64,000 nt of DNA from Blautia parvula (GCF_020215665.1 NZ_CP084061.1:4741001-4805000); one strand, 5' to 3'; positions 9,893-18,039 are shown, numbered from the stretch's first letter. Translations and numbers: made by a program. Notes: generated from the letters alone by a model not told the origin.

Positions 9893-10472
9893 GTAGCAGT
9901 CCTCCGTCAAAATTAAATTCTTCTTTTTCGCTTTCGTATAAGGTTTTAAATGTGTGGTCGATCAAAATATTTTTAGCCGGAATCACAGCGCGGACACCTC
10001 CCATGAAGGGAGTCTCCGAGATGTGAAGGGAAGTCCCGCATCTGGCCGCCAGTGTTTCCAGCAGGGAAGAATCCGCAGGGGTCAGATAGATCTGTACCTC
10101 ATCCTCACCGGCAATGGTAAGGGCCTCCCGGATCTTTTCTTCCAGCCAGACCAGGTATTCGGGGCTGCTCATGAAAGTCTCCAGTTTATTTCTGACCTCC
10201 ACAAACAGTACCTCACGCAGTTCCTGCTGTTTTTTTGACAGACGTCTTTTGATGTGAAGCTGCTCCGCAGACAATGCCTTGTTGATCTCGCGTTTTGCGT
10301 TCTCTGTCTCCAGCTTTAACTGGTTGCCGGCATTTTTCTGTTTATCTTCTTTATGTTCAGCGAGCATCTGGGAGAGAGCAGCGCGGTATTCTTCCAGGGC
10401 CTTTTCAGACTCATCCCGTGCGCTTTCCATGGATACTTCGTAGAAATGCTGCAGTTTTTCTTCGGTTGTCAT
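9885..10472 (-). CDS. atpE: V-type ATPase subunit E (peripheral stalk)
   Basis: Subunit E is part of the peripheral stalk that holds the A3B3 head still against the membrane part. The 195-aa protein has a long charged coiled coil (about residues 1-90, rich in E, K and Q) and a globular C-terminal domain with ECF-like segments (AIPAKNILIDHTFKTLYE). An in-frame GTG three codons upstream exists, but ATG 10472 (MTTEEK) sits 8 nt after AGAAGGTG and is preferred. Its partner is probably the small coiled-coil protein at 14314-14625. Confidence 0.9.
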   Translation of the reverse strand: MTTEEKLQHFYEVSMESARDESEKALEEYRAALSQMLAEHKEDKQKNAGNQLKLETENAKREINKALSAEQLHIKRRLSKKQQELREVLFVEVRNKLETFMSSPEYLVWLEEKIREALTIAGEDEVQIYLTPADSSLLETLAARCGTSLHISETPFMGGVRAVIPAKNILIDHTFKTLYESEKEEFNFDGGLLHE

Positions 10473-10490
10473 GTCATTCACCTTCTTTAT

Positions 10491-10799
10491 CTATAATTTC
10501 AAACCGATTGCCTCATTGACATAAGAGAGAATAAAATCTGGTGCACGGCCGGTACCATGTCGGTCGGGGATTTCTATAATGAGCGGCAGACGATGGTTCA
10601 GCCGCATGTCGTCAATGATATCGGGAAACTCTCTGCCGAACTTTTCCGTCAGCAGGATGATGCCGTTTTCCTTGTTGGCAATGGCGTCCTCCAGAGCTCT
10701 CCTGAGCTCCTCGCGTTCATGCACCACAACACCCTCCACGCCTGCAAGCCGCATGCCTGTATAGGTGTCAATATTATCGCTGATCAAAAACATTTTCAT
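10491..10799 (-). CDS. atpF: V-type ATPase subunit F (central stalk)
   Basis: Subunit F binds subunit D in the central rotor and helps regulate ATP hydrolysis. The 102-aa protein has a Rossmann-like small fold. The N-terminus MKMFLISDNIDTYTGMRLAGV matches the F-subunit consensus D-x-D/N-T..GFRLAG, and the middle shows IILLTEKFGREF. Length is normal. It lies between K and E in the usual order. The ribosome binding site is weak (AAGAG). Confidence 0.93.
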   Translation of the reverse strand: MKMFLISDNIDTYTGMRLAGVEGVVVHEREELRRALEDAIANKENGIILLTEKFGREFPDIIDDMRLNHRLPLIIEIPDRHGTGRAPDFILSYVNEAIGLKL

Positions 10800-10841
10800 A
10801 ATGCATCAGTCTCTTTTCTTTATCAAAATATAAGGCAGCCC

Positions 10842-11279
10842 TTATCCCAGTTTACCTAAGATCATGAAGGAGATGATCAGTCCGTACAGAGCAATACCTT
10901 CTGCCATAGCTACGAAGATCATGGATTTACCGAACAGGGAGCCATCCTCGCTGATAGCACCTAAAGCAGCGCTTGCGGAGGAGGCAACAGCGATACCGGA
11001 ACCGATGCCGGAAAGTCCTGTAACCAGTGCGGCGCCGATGTAGCCAAGGCCCGTTGCGAGGCCTGCGGATGCTGTGTCAGTGGCAGCGCTTACGGAAGCG
11101 GTTCCGCCGATCATGACGATGGAAGCCACTAAAAGGGTTCCGAAGAAGAAGAAACAGTTGACTCCCAGTGATTTTTTGTAGCGTTTTTTATTTTTCTCTC
11201 CCAGGAAAAAGTATCCGAAGGGAACAATGATGCTTAAGATCAGTGCGGCTGCTATAGTAAATTGAATTAATGTTGTCAT
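10842..11279 (-). CDS. atpK: V-type ATPase rotor ring subunit K (proteolipid)
   Basis: Subunit K builds the membrane ring that carries ions during rotation. The 145-aa protein has about four membrane segments. The C-terminal hairpin is canonical: GIGSGIAVASSASAALGAI (about 91-109), then the helix with the ion-binding carboxylate Glu127 in VAMAEGIALYGLIISF. The N-terminal half (about 4-57) is a pair of hydrophobic segments separated by the basic loop GEKNKKRYKK and carries no carboxylate or recognisable copy of the proteolipid motif. Thus one ion-binding acid is present per four helices. The start at 11279 follows AGGAGGATTC. Confidence 0.92.
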   Translation of the reverse strand: MTTLIQFTIAAALILSIIVPFGYFFLGEKNKKRYKKSLGVNCFFFFGTLLVASIVMIGGTASVSAATDTASAGLATGLGYIGAALVTGLSGIGSGIAVASSASAALGAISEDGSLFGKSMIFVAMAEGIALYGLIISFMILGKLG

Positions 11280-11301
11280 AATAATGAATCCTCCTTAGGT
11301 T

Positions 11302-13251
11302 TTATGCATTTTTGTTTTCTCTTTTTACGCGCTTTAAGAATGGGTGGAATTCCCTGCCGCTGCCTTTGTAGAAGCGACTGAACATCTCATAATATTCCAG
11401 ACGGAGTACCTGGATACCTACGATCAGGCCCTCCATTGCGCATACGAAAGCATTGCCCAGCACGATGACCAGCCAGTTGATGCTGCCCCCGCTCTCAGCG
11501 CCCGCCAGCATGAGCACAACGCCCATCATGGCTGCATGGCTGACAGCAAATGCGCCGATACGGACGAAGGAAAGGGTGTTGGAGAGATAACTCAGCATGA
11601 CCTCGAACAGTTCAAAGAAGCTCTGAACAAAGAACATGACCTTTCCGCCCTCCACAACGGGCTGTTTTTTCTTGATGATTCGCGTCAGCGGCTCTTTCAG
11701 CATGATCAGTATAAGCGGCACGCCGAACATAATGACCAGGATCGCGGTTGCCGGAAGGGAATGACCCGTCAGGTACAGTAGGATCATAACGGTCAGTGCC
11801 CCGTAGAATACAAGGCCGCAGACGGCATTCTGGTCAAACAGGATATTTTCCGTATCATGGCACCTCACCGCGTTGATGATGTGGAAGATCATGGTCAGCA
11901 GTATGAGGAACATACCAAAGACGATCGCCACGATGAACACGGTGTTCATGTTGCCAAGGCCCGGTACATTGGTCATGGCATCCACAGGCCGCAGCCATAT
12001 GGGTGACAGCACATCCTCAAATCCGAAGATGCTGCCGAACATGAAGCCAAAGAAAGTGGAGAAGATACCGGCTGTGCCGATGATGGCAGCCAGATCCATT
12101 TTCTTAAATTTGTACAGCAGAAAACCGCCGATCGCCAGCAGAAGCCCCTGTCCCACATCACCGAACATGGCGCCGAAGATGAAGGAATATGTGATGGCCA
12201 CAAACATGGTGGGGTCCATCTCATTGTAGGCGGGAAGGCCGTACATTTTAACATACATCTCAAAGGGTTTGAACACCTTGGGATTTTTCAGTTTGGTAGG
12301 CGGCTGTGTGCGAATATTGTTCTGGTCATCCTCGATGATGCAGAACAGCCTGGCATCGTCCTCAATGTCTTTTTGGAAAGCCAGGGCATCCTTCTCAGTC
12401 ATCCATCCGCAGAGAATGTAGAAGGTCTCCTGATGCTCCTTGACGCAGGCAGCAACCTTTCTCACGTCAAAGTTGGTGGAGAGGGCACTTAAAGCCTCTT
12501 TTGCTGAGAGTATGGCAGATGCGTCGTCGCGGAGCATCAGCCGTATCTCTTCCTGGCAGGAAGCCATGTGTTTGTCCAGGGTCTCCAGCTTCATTTTCAG
12601 CTCCCTGTGTATGGCCTGAGGCGTGCCGTGGTAGTAATCCTTTTTCAGATAGATTCTTTCAAAATGCATGGAAGAGAAAATCGCGTCCACTTCCTCCATC
12701 TTGGTCCAGGGCACGAAATAGACGCCCCATACATATTCATCCTCATGGCATGGATAAAACCAGGTATCCATACCATCATAGACATACTCTTTGAACTTGT
12801 TGTAATATTCCTTCGCGATCCGGCCGAATCGGACCTGGACAAAACGGTAGTGCACCAGTTTATCCACATCTTCCGGCAGGTTCAGGAAGGGGGTGATTCG
12901 GTTTAAGTCTTCCACAACTGCCGTCCGCTGTGCCTTCAGGTCATCGCATTCTGCATTGATGTCTGAGAGCTTCTGGCTGAGGGAGTCAATAAGACCGGTG
13001 GCTTCATCCAGGGAAATATCCCTGACAGGCACATCCTCTGTGTTCTGCAGCAGCCCTGCAAACTCTGTGGCCTTGTTCAGAAGCTCCTTATAGGGGTTGA
13101 TCTGAATATAGGGGGACAGGTGCTGCACCTGCGTCAGCTGTGCCATGGCATTTTCCAGATGGATTTCATACTTAGCCAGGTATTCGTTGACAACTCTGTC
13201 AATGTCAGACTTCGGACCGGTAATGCTCAAGAATTTCATTTTCTCAATCAT
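11302..13251 (-). CDS. atpI: V-type ATPase subunit I (membrane stator, subunit a homologue)
   Basis: This large membrane subunit provides the ion half-channels and anchors the stator stalks. The 649-aa protein has a cytoplasmic N-terminal half (about residues 1-330) with coiled-coil stretches, then about eight membrane helices. The C-terminal membrane half contains the conserved Arg region LSNTLSFVRIGAFAVSHAAMM, in which the Arg faces the rotor ring. Start ATG 13251 follows GGAGGTAATT. Length is in the family range (600-700). It lies between C and K. Confidence 0.95.
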   Translation of the reverse strand: MIEKMKFLSITGPKSDIDRVVNEYLAKYEIHLENAMAQLTQVQHLSPYIQINPYKELLNKATEFAGLLQNTEDVPVRDISLDEATGLIDSLSQKLSDINAECDDLKAQRTAVVEDLNRITPFLNLPEDVDKLVHYRFVQVRFGRIAKEYYNKFKEYVYDGMDTWFYPCHEDEYVWGVYFVPWTKMEEVDAIFSSMHFERIYLKKDYYHGTPQAIHRELKMKLETLDKHMASCQEEIRLMLRDDASAILSAKEALSALSTNFDVRKVAACVKEHQETFYILCGWMTEKDALAFQKDIEDDARLFCIIEDDQNNIRTQPPTKLKNPKVFKPFEMYVKMYGLPAYNEMDPTMFVAITYSFIFGAMFGDVGQGLLLAIGGFLLYKFKKMDLAAIIGTAGIFSTFFGFMFGSIFGFEDVLSPIWLRPVDAMTNVPGLGNMNTVFIVAIVFGMFLILLTMIFHIINAVRCHDTENILFDQNAVCGLVFYGALTVMILLYLTGHSLPATAILVIMFGVPLILIMLKEPLTRIIKKKQPVVEGGKVMFFVQSFFELFEVMLSYLSNTLSFVRIGAFAVSHAAMMGVVLMLAGAESGGSINWLVIVLGNAFVCAMEGLIVGIQVLRLEYYEMFSRFYKGSGREFHPFLKRVKRENKNA

Positions 13252-13268
13252 GTCAATTACCTCCGAGG

Positions 13269-14309
13269 TTAGTTTTTGTGAATATAATCCAGCGTCTCAG
13301 CCGGGGACAGTCCGTAGCGGATACACTCTATGGCAGTGGTGAGCCGGTCTACTTCGTGTTCCTTGTGATAAAAATAGGAATAGATCATAATAACTGAGTG
13401 CGGATATTTTCTTGCTTCTGATTCCAGGATATTCCTGAGATTCAGAGTGTAGTATTCTTCCAGGTTCTCCGGCGCAAGTTCCGGATAACGTTTTTTATAA
13501 GCAGTAGTATCCAGCACGCGGCGGAATTCTTCATTGTCCGCTGCCTCAACCAGTGCGGTGATCTCTTTGTGGGAGAGCTTATAGTGCACAGGTATGAGCA
13601 GTGCGTAGATATCAGCCGGGGCCATATGGTAATACCTGCGGGAACGGTAGATCCACTGCAGGTTGAGCATATCGAATTTATTGCCGTAGGCTTTGATGAT
13701 CTCTTGCAGATCTCTTTTTTTGAACAGCTTATCTTTCACTGACCAGATATTTGCAAAGTAATACTGGTCCAGCGCCATGCCGTAATCAAAAAGGAGCGGT
13801 GTATATTCTTCCCCGATTTTTGACAGAGGAGAGTAATATTCCGTACCTTTCAAACTGTTTACAAATTCTTCAATTGTATTTGCTTGGGTAAGCTTTTCCA
13901 AATCCAGTTTGGAATGCCGGTCAAAGAAATCTTTGAACAGCGACAGATCCAGCCCTTCCCGGGTCTTGTCAAACACCCTTCTGAGGCATTCCTTCATAAC
14001 GGCGATCTCGTACCGCTTAAAGTACAGAGCCATAAAGGTGCGCTGGGAGGGATTGGCGAATTTGTAAATCTTAGCAAAGTTCTGATGGATCGTGTGGGTA
14101 AGCAGCTTCTCGATGTCACCCCTGTGGAGGGAGTTTTCATCCAGGTCAGTCCACAGTTCTTTGAATCCGGGCTGCTTTTTTAAGTAGGCAACCACCTGGG
14201 GAACAGATTCCAACTGAGAAATTTCCTGATACTGCTTTTCCGTCATGAGCTTGCTCTGCATGGCACGGATCTTGGTTGAAAGACCGCTGTAAGATAACAG
14301 GGTTCCCAT
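13269..14309 (-). CDS. atpC: V-type ATPase subunit C (central stalk-rotor adaptor, subunit d type)
   Basis: Subunit C is a soluble, all-helical funnel that joins the central stalk to the rotor ring. The 346-aa protein begins MGTLLSYSGLSTKIRAMQSKLMTEKQYQEI, the typical opening of bacterial C/d subunits, with three related helical repeats rich in Y, L and E. The start ATG 14309 follows AAGGATGTGAT and lies 4 bp from the upstream stop. No membrane segments are visible, as expected. Confidence 0.93.
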   Translation of the reverse strand: MGTLLSYSGLSTKIRAMQSKLMTEKQYQEISQLESVPQVVAYLKKQPGFKELWTDLDENSLHRGDIEKLLTHTIHQNFAKIYKFANPSQRTFMALYFKRYEIAVMKECLRRVFDKTREGLDLSLFKDFFDRHSKLDLEKLTQANTIEEFVNSLKGTEYYSPLSKIGEEYTPLLFDYGMALDQYYFANIWSVKDKLFKKRDLQEIIKAYGNKFDMLNLQWIYRSRRYYHMAPADIYALLIPVHYKLSHKEITALVEAADNEEFRRVLDTTAYKKRYPELAPENLEEYYTLNLRNILESEARKYPHSVIMIYSYFYHKEHEVDRLTTAIECIRYGLSPAETLDYIHKN

Positions 14310-14313
14310 AACA

Positions 14314-14625
14314 TCACATCCTTAATATTTTGTCATACAGTTTCTGAGCCATCTCTTCGTGATGCGCTTCATAATACTTTTCCATTTTATGCAGGATTTC
14401 ATCCGTCTCCGCCTTCTGGTTTTCCAGTTCTTTCTCCATGCTGACCTCCAGGTTCCTGCGGATGGACTCCAGTTCTTTGGCAGTCTGCCGGTCTACTTCC
14501 TCGTCAAAGGCTTTGATCTGGGCATCATTTTCTTCGGAAAGCCTTTTTTTCTGGACGGCAACGTCCTCCATGATCCGGGAAGCTGCGGCTTCTATTTCTG
14601 CCAGTTTGCTGATAACATCTTCCAT
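14314..14625 (-). CDS. Small coiled-coil V-ATPase peripheral stalk subunit (G/H type)
   Basis: The first gene of the V-ATPase operon encodes a 103-aa, almost fully charged coiled coil (MEDVISKLAEIEAAASRIMED, then many E, K and Q). This is typical of the G/H stalk subunit that pairs with subunit E. ATG 14625 is chosen because AAGGAGGAAAA precedes it; an in-frame start 12 codons upstream lacks a good site. Such short coiled coils are poorly conserved, so the assignment rests on position, length and composition. Confidence 0.85.
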   Translation of the reverse strand: MEDVISKLAEIEAAASRIMEDVAVQKKRLSEENDAQIKAFDEEVDRQTAKELESIRRNLEVSMEKELENQKAETDEILHKMEKYYEAHHEEMAQKLYDKILRM

Positions 14626-14688
14626 AGATTTTCCTCCTTGTGTCTTCTTTATATCATACACCTTTTTCAGAAAAAATCCATAGAAATC

Positions 14689-14716
14689 TTCATAATTTTT
14701 AAGCTAATTTATACAA
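14689..14716 (-). promoter_or_regulatory. Candidate promoter of the V-ATPase operon
   Basis: On the minus strand TTGTAT (plus positions 14711-14716) and TATGAA (14689-14694) are separated by 16 bp, about 65 bp upstream of the first gene of the operon. The region is AT-rich, so alternatives exist. Confidence 0.35.
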
Positions 14717-14774
14717 AAGATATAATTATTATGGTGGTTTTTCTCGTGTTTTTTGGCGAATTTTGCGGTAATCT

Positions 14775-14804
14775 TTGACAAAACAAAAAGTTTTCAGTTA
14801 TACT
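14775..14804 (+). promoter_or_regulatory. Sigma-A type promoter for trmB
   Basis: A consensus TTGACA (14775-14780) and TATACT (14799-14804) are separated by 18 bp, 80 bp before the trmB start. The leader contains a small GCCGGC/GCCGGC hairpin near 14822-14839. Confidence 0.75.
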
Positions 14805-14883
14805 GAAGGAAGACGGAAAAAGCCGGCTCTGGGGCCGGCGTGCTTCGTCTGCAAGAAAGACAAGGAGAAAGGCTGGATATAAA

Positions 14884-15537
14884 ATGCGTTTGAGAAACAT
14901 ACCCGGGGCAAAGGATGCCATTGCCGAGAGCGCTTATGTGATACAGAATCCTCAGGAAAATGCAGGAAAGTGGCATGAGATATTTCAAAACGGAAATCCT
15001 GTCCATATAGAGGTCGGCATGGGAAAAGGCCGTTTTATCATGGATATGGCGGCGAGAAATCCACACATTAATTATGTAGGGATTGAAATGTACGACAGCG
15101 TTCTTCTGCGGGCGCTCCAGAAAATGGAGGAGCGGGAAACAGAGGCAGAGGCGCTGAAAAATCTGTTTTTCATGAGAATGGATGCCAGGGAGCTGCCGCT
15201 TGTATTTAATCGGGGAGAAGTGGACAGAATATATTTAAACTTTTCCGATCCGTGGCCCAAGGAGCGCCACGCAAAGAGAAGGCTCACTTCAAGGCAGTTT
15301 CTGGAGCGCTATGACGCTGTTTTGGCAGAGGACGGCACAGTGGAGTTCAAGACAGACAACAGAGACCTCTTTGATTTCTCTGTGGAGGAGGTAAAGGAAG
15401 CCGGCTGGAAACTATTGGCCTGCACCTATGACCTGCATCACGATGAGGAACTGAGTCGGGGAAATGTCATGACTGAGTACGAGGAGAAATTTTCCTCTAT
15501 GGGGAATCCCATACACAAGCTGGTCACAGCCAGATAG
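14884..15537 (+). CDS. trmB: tRNA (guanine-N7-)-methyltransferase TrmB
   Basis: TrmB uses S-adenosylmethionine to methylate N7 of G46 in the variable loop of tRNAs. The 217-aa protein begins MRLRNIPGAKDAI, as in Firmicutes TrmB. It has the SAM-binding loop EVGMGKG (residues 43-49), then the family signature NFSDPWPKERHAKRRL (119-134) and a C-terminal KTDN...F segment. ATG 14884 has an AAGGAG site. It is followed by a microprotein gene and trxA on the same strand. Confidence 0.96.
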   Translation: MRLRNIPGAKDAIAESAYVIQNPQENAGKWHEIFQNGNPVHIEVGMGKGRFIMDMAARNPHINYVGIEMYDSVLLRALQKMEERETEAEALKNLFFMRMDARELPLVFNRGEVDRIYLNFSDPWPKERHAKRRLTSRQFLERYDAVLAEDGTVEFKTDNRDLFDFSVEEVKEAGWKLLACTYDLHHDEELSRGNVMTEYEEKFSSMGNPIHKLVTAR

Positions 15538-15616
15538 GGATGCAGAAGCCGGGTTTCGGTCCGGGATTTTCGTCATATGATATAGAGAAGCAGTTTTACC
15601 TGAAAGGAAGTATCCT

Positions 15617-15760
15617 ATGGCGAAGAAGAAAAACATGCAGAACTCCCTCTTTGAATGGGCATATACAAACAGGAAAGCGGGCAGCAAAACTGCTGATATT
15701 TTAAAATCAGTCGGAGAAGTGGAGAAGCTTTTAAGTTCAGCTGGAAAGAAGAAAAAGTGA
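15617..15760 (+). CDS. Small basic protein, 47 aa, unknown function
   Basis: A 47-codon ORF with a good ribosome binding site (GAAAGGAAG, 6 bp before ATG). The product starts MAKKKNMQNSLFEWAYTNRK and ends SSAGKKKK. It is strongly basic at both ends, with an amphipathic middle (ADILKSVGEVEKLL). No known domain is recognised. It lies 79 bp after trmB and 70 bp before trxA on the same strand. I call it because of the ribosome binding site and the protein-like composition. A nucleic-acid or ribosome-associated role would fit the charge but is a guess. Confidence 0.6.
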   Translation: MAKKKNMQNSLFEWAYTNRKAGSKTADILKSVGEVEKLLSSAGKKKK

Positions 15761-15830
15761 TCTAATGGGGAAAAACAGTAAAAACTACTATAAGAAAGCG
15801 TAAGAGCGCTTAACCGGAAAGGAGAAAATC

Positions 15831-16148
15831 ATGGTTGAAGTGATTACGGAACAGAATTTTGACAAGGTTGTGATGGGGGCGGATCTTCCTGTACTGGTGG
15901 ATTTTTATGCAACCTGGTGCGGCCCGTGCAAACAGATGGCACCTGTGATCGAGGAGCTGTCAGAGGATCTGGAGGGCAAAGCCCTCTTCGGCAAGGTCAA
16001 TGTGGATGAAAATATCAATCTCGCGCAGAGATATAAAATCATGCAGGTCCCGACCTTTCTGTTCGTCAAGGACGGTAAGGTGATGAGCCGGGAGACCGGT
16101 GGAATCAGCAAGGAAGAACTGGCAGAGGAACTTGGGGTGTGGCTGTAA
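15831..16148 (+). CDS. trxA: Thioredoxin
   Basis: Thioredoxin is a cytoplasmic dithiol reductant that reduces disulfides in ribonucleotide reductase, peroxiredoxins and other enzymes, and is recharged by thioredoxin reductase. The 105-aa protein has the active site WCGPCK (Trp29-Cys30-Gly-Pro-Cys33-Lys34) and the cis-proline segment MQVPTFLFVKDG. The length matches the classical single-domain fold. ATG 15831 follows AAAGGAGAAAATC. There is no neighbouring reductase gene, so it likely serves as a general thioredoxin. Confidence 0.96.
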   Translation: MVEVITEQNFDKVVMGADLPVLVDFYATWCGPCKQMAPVIEELSEDLEGKALFGKVNVDENINLAQRYKIMQVPTFLFVKDGKVMSRETGGISKEELAEELGVWL

Positions 16149-16257
16149 AGCCGCCCCCGGCCTGCGGCCGGCAGTCGAAAAAAGGCAGAAAATGCGTTAA
16201 CGAACTGCAGTGTTACATGTATATGATAAAAAACATAAAAAAATGTAAAAAAGATAC

Positions 16258-16286
16258 TTGCATTTTTCCAGTATATCGCTTATAAT
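16258..16286 (+). promoter_or_regulatory. Promoter of tRNA-Lys
   Basis: TTGCAT (16258-16263) and TATAAT (16281-16286) are separated by 17 bp, and the tRNA begins 29 bp after the -10 box. Confidence 0.75.
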
Positions 16287-16314
16287 ATGTCTTGCGTTAC
16301 AAAATAAAGCGTAT

Positions 16315-16387
16315 GCGCCTTTAGCTCAGTTGGTAGAGCAGTAGACTCTTAATCTATTTGTCCAGGGTTCGAGTCCCTGAAGGCGCA
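16315..16387 (+). tRNA. tRNA-Lys (anticodon CTT)
   Basis: The 73-nt sequence folds into a standard cloverleaf: acceptor GCGCCTT/AAGGCGC, D-arm GCTCAGTTGGTAGAGC, anticodon loop CTCTTAA giving anticodon CTT (reads AAG, lysine), and T-arm CAGGG-TTCGAGT-CCCTG. The discriminator base is A. The CCA end is not encoded. It stands alone with its own promoter and terminator. Confidence 0.97.
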
Positions 16388-16390
16388 CTA

Positions 16391-16440
16391 AAAAGCACTG
16401 TTTTTGCAGAGTTGGAGCTGCGGGGACGGTGCTTTTCTTT
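16391..16440 (+). terminator. Terminator after tRNA-Lys
   Basis: AAAAGCACTG (16391-16400) pairs with CGGTGCTTTT (16427-16436), with an inner GCAG/CTGC pairing, and is followed by CTTTT. Confidence 0.8.
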
Positions 16441-16485
16441 TCGTGTTCTGCCCAGCGCTGCGTAGAGTCCGGGTTTGGAAACGGA

Positions 16486-16514
16486 TTGTGCAGATGCAGG
16501 ATCTTTGTTATAAT
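16486..16514 (+). promoter_or_regulatory. Promoter of the nitroreductase-TetR operon
   Basis: TTGTGC (16486-16491) and TATAAT (16509-16514) are spaced by 17 bp, about 33 bp before the first gene. Confidence 0.65.
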
Positions 16515-16546
16515 ATAGAGCAAAAAGGACTGGGAGGATGATGGGT

Positions 16547-17341
16547 ATGAAGGATGAGACAAAATATAAGATCATGCAGAACCGGGAACTGCTGAAAGCC
16601 TACAATGTTTCCGATGTCAATGCTGAGGCCACAGACCAGGAACAGAAGCTTGCGGCAGCGCCTTATGTGAAGGATAAAAGGGGCGGGGAGACCATAACTC
16701 TCACAACGGATTTTGACGGCATTGCAGGCAGTATGGACCTGTACGGGCTTCTTAAGAACAGGGTGAGCCGGAGAAAATACAGCAATGAGGCGCTCACGTT
16801 AAGAGAACTGTCTTTTCTTTTATGGGCAACCCAGGGGATCCGGAAAGTGGTGGGGAAGAATAACTTTGCCACATTCCGTAATGTTCCGTCAGCCGGTTCC
16901 CGCCATGCCTTTGAGACCTACCTGTTTGTCAGTCATGTGGACGGGCTTGACAAGGGGATTTACCATTATCTTCCCATGGAACATGCGCTGGAAGTGTGGG
17001 ATGGGAGGCAGGATTTTGAGGAAGAACTGACCCATGCGCTCTGCGGGCAGCGATTTGCGGCGTCTGCGCCTGTGACTTTTGTATGGAGCGCGGTTCCATA
17101 CCGGATGGAGTGGCGGTATGGGCTGAAGGCTCATAAGTATATCCTTCTGGACGCAGGGCATGTGTGTGAGAATCTGTACCTGGCATGTGAGGCTGTCGGC
17201 TGCGGAACCTGTGCTATCGGCGCCTATGACCAGGATGCCCTTGACGAGCTTCTGGGCTTTGCCCCGGGGCCCTCCGCCGAGACTGATTATGAATGTGCCG
17301 TGTATGCGGCAGGTGTGGGTAAGGCTGTGACGGAGGAGTAG
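16547..17341 (+). CDS. SagB-type nitroreductase-family oxidoreductase
   Basis: The 264-aa protein belongs to the FMN-dependent nitroreductase fold of the SagB/ThcOx branch. Visible features are the N-terminal FMN/dimer segment LLKNRVSRRKYSNEALTLRELSFLLWATQGIR, the NVPSAGSRHAFETYL loop, and the C-terminal HVCENLYLACEAVGCGTCAIGAYD that closes the flavin site. In toxin clusters SagB oxidises azolines to azoles. Here no cyclodehydratase (SagC/D) or precursor peptide is nearby, so a stand-alone flavin oxidoreductase is more likely. Of three clustered ATGs, 16547 lies 9 nt after GGGAGG and is preferred. It is followed 16 bp later by a TetR gene. Confidence 0.85.
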   Translation: MKDETKYKIMQNRELLKAYNVSDVNAEATDQEQKLAAAPYVKDKRGGETITLTTDFDGIAGSMDLYGLLKNRVSRRKYSNEALTLRELSFLLWATQGIRKVVGKNNFATFRNVPSAGSRHAFETYLFVSHVDGLDKGIYHYLPMEHALEVWDGRQDFEEELTHALCGQRFAASAPVTFVWSAVPYRMEWRYGLKAHKYILLDAGHVCENLYLACEAVGCGTCAIGAYDQDALDELLGFAPGPSAETDYECAVYAAGVGKAVTEE

Positions 17342-17357
17342 GCAAAGGGGGAGTTTT

Positions 17358-17903
17358 ATGTCGGAATCGTATATTACCAAAAATGCCCTGGCTGCGTCCA
17401 TGAAAAAGCTTATGGAGGAACGGGATTTCTCCAAAGTGACTGTGGCTGATATCTGTGAAGGCTGCGGGATGAACCGGAAGAGCTTTTATTACCATTTTAA
17501 AGACAAATATGAGCTGGTGAACTGGATCTTTTATGAGGAGTTCCTGAAAAACATGGATGTGAGCCGCTATAAGACATCGCGCGATATTCTGGAAGATCTG
17601 TGCAAATATTTTTACAGGGAGAGAACCTTTTATGAAAATGCGCTGATGGTGGAGGGGCAGAATTCTTTCAGGGAATACCTGTTTGAGAGCATGCTCCCGG
17701 TGATCAAAACCCAGACAAAAGATCTGTTCCGGGACAGAGAATACAATCTGTTTTTTGTGTATTTCTTTTACGAGGCGTTTTTGGCTGCTATTATAAGCTG
17801 GCTGCGTGACGGTGAGAAGATACCGCCGGATGAGTTTCTGAGACAGCTTCATGCCATCCTCATAACGCTGGCAGAAAATTTCATAGAGGAGAGCAGAGAG
17901 TGA
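17358..17903 (+). CDS. TetR/AcrR-family transcriptional regulator
   Basis: The 181-aa regulator has an N-terminal helix-turn-helix (about residues 8-55) with the typical ITKNALAASMKKLMEERDFSKVTVADIC then GMNRKSFYYHFKDKYELVNWIFYEEF. The C-terminal ligand domain (60-175) is rich in Phe and Tyr and resembles the TetR_C_8 type found in DhaS-like regulators. It sits 16 bp after the nitroreductase gene, so it probably controls its own operon. The ligand is unknown. The start at ATG 17358 is supported by GGGGGAG. Confidence 0.9.
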   Translation: MSESYITKNALAASMKKLMEERDFSKVTVADICEGCGMNRKSFYYHFKDKYELVNWIFYEEFLKNMDVSRYKTSRDILEDLCKYFYRERTFYENALMVEGQNSFREYLFESMLPVIKTQTKDLFRDREYNLFFVYFFYEAFLAAIISWLRDGEKIPPDEFLRQLHAILITLAENFIEESRE

Positions 17904-17904
17904 G

Positions 17905-17932
17905 AGCGGGCCTGATAAGGCCTGCTTTTTTT
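17905..17932 (+). terminator. Terminator after the TetR gene
   Basis: GCGGGCCT-GATA-AGGCCTGC forms a tight hairpin followed by seven Ts. Confidence 0.85.
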
Positions 17933-17984
17933 AGACATTTTTCGCGGGGTGTCCCAAAATGTGACAGTGTGAAAATTGTGACCA

Positions 17985-18013
17985 ATGACGGATAATTACC
18001 GGGGCCATATAAT
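17985..18013 (+). promoter_or_regulatory. Promoter of the radical SAM operon
   Basis: ATGACG (17985-17990) and a perfect TATAAT (18008-18013) are spaced by 17 bp, 26 bp before the ATG. Confidence 0.5.
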
Positions 18014-18039
18014 CATATTCATACAAGGAGGGATTATGT

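Noticed and set aside
15765-15803. 12-codon ORF between the 47-aa gene and trxA
   Set aside because: Too short and without a ribosome binding site.
17904-18039. Possible RiPP precursor before the radical SAM gene
   Set aside because: The gap holds only a terminator and a promoter. No small ORF with a leader or Cys-rich core is present.
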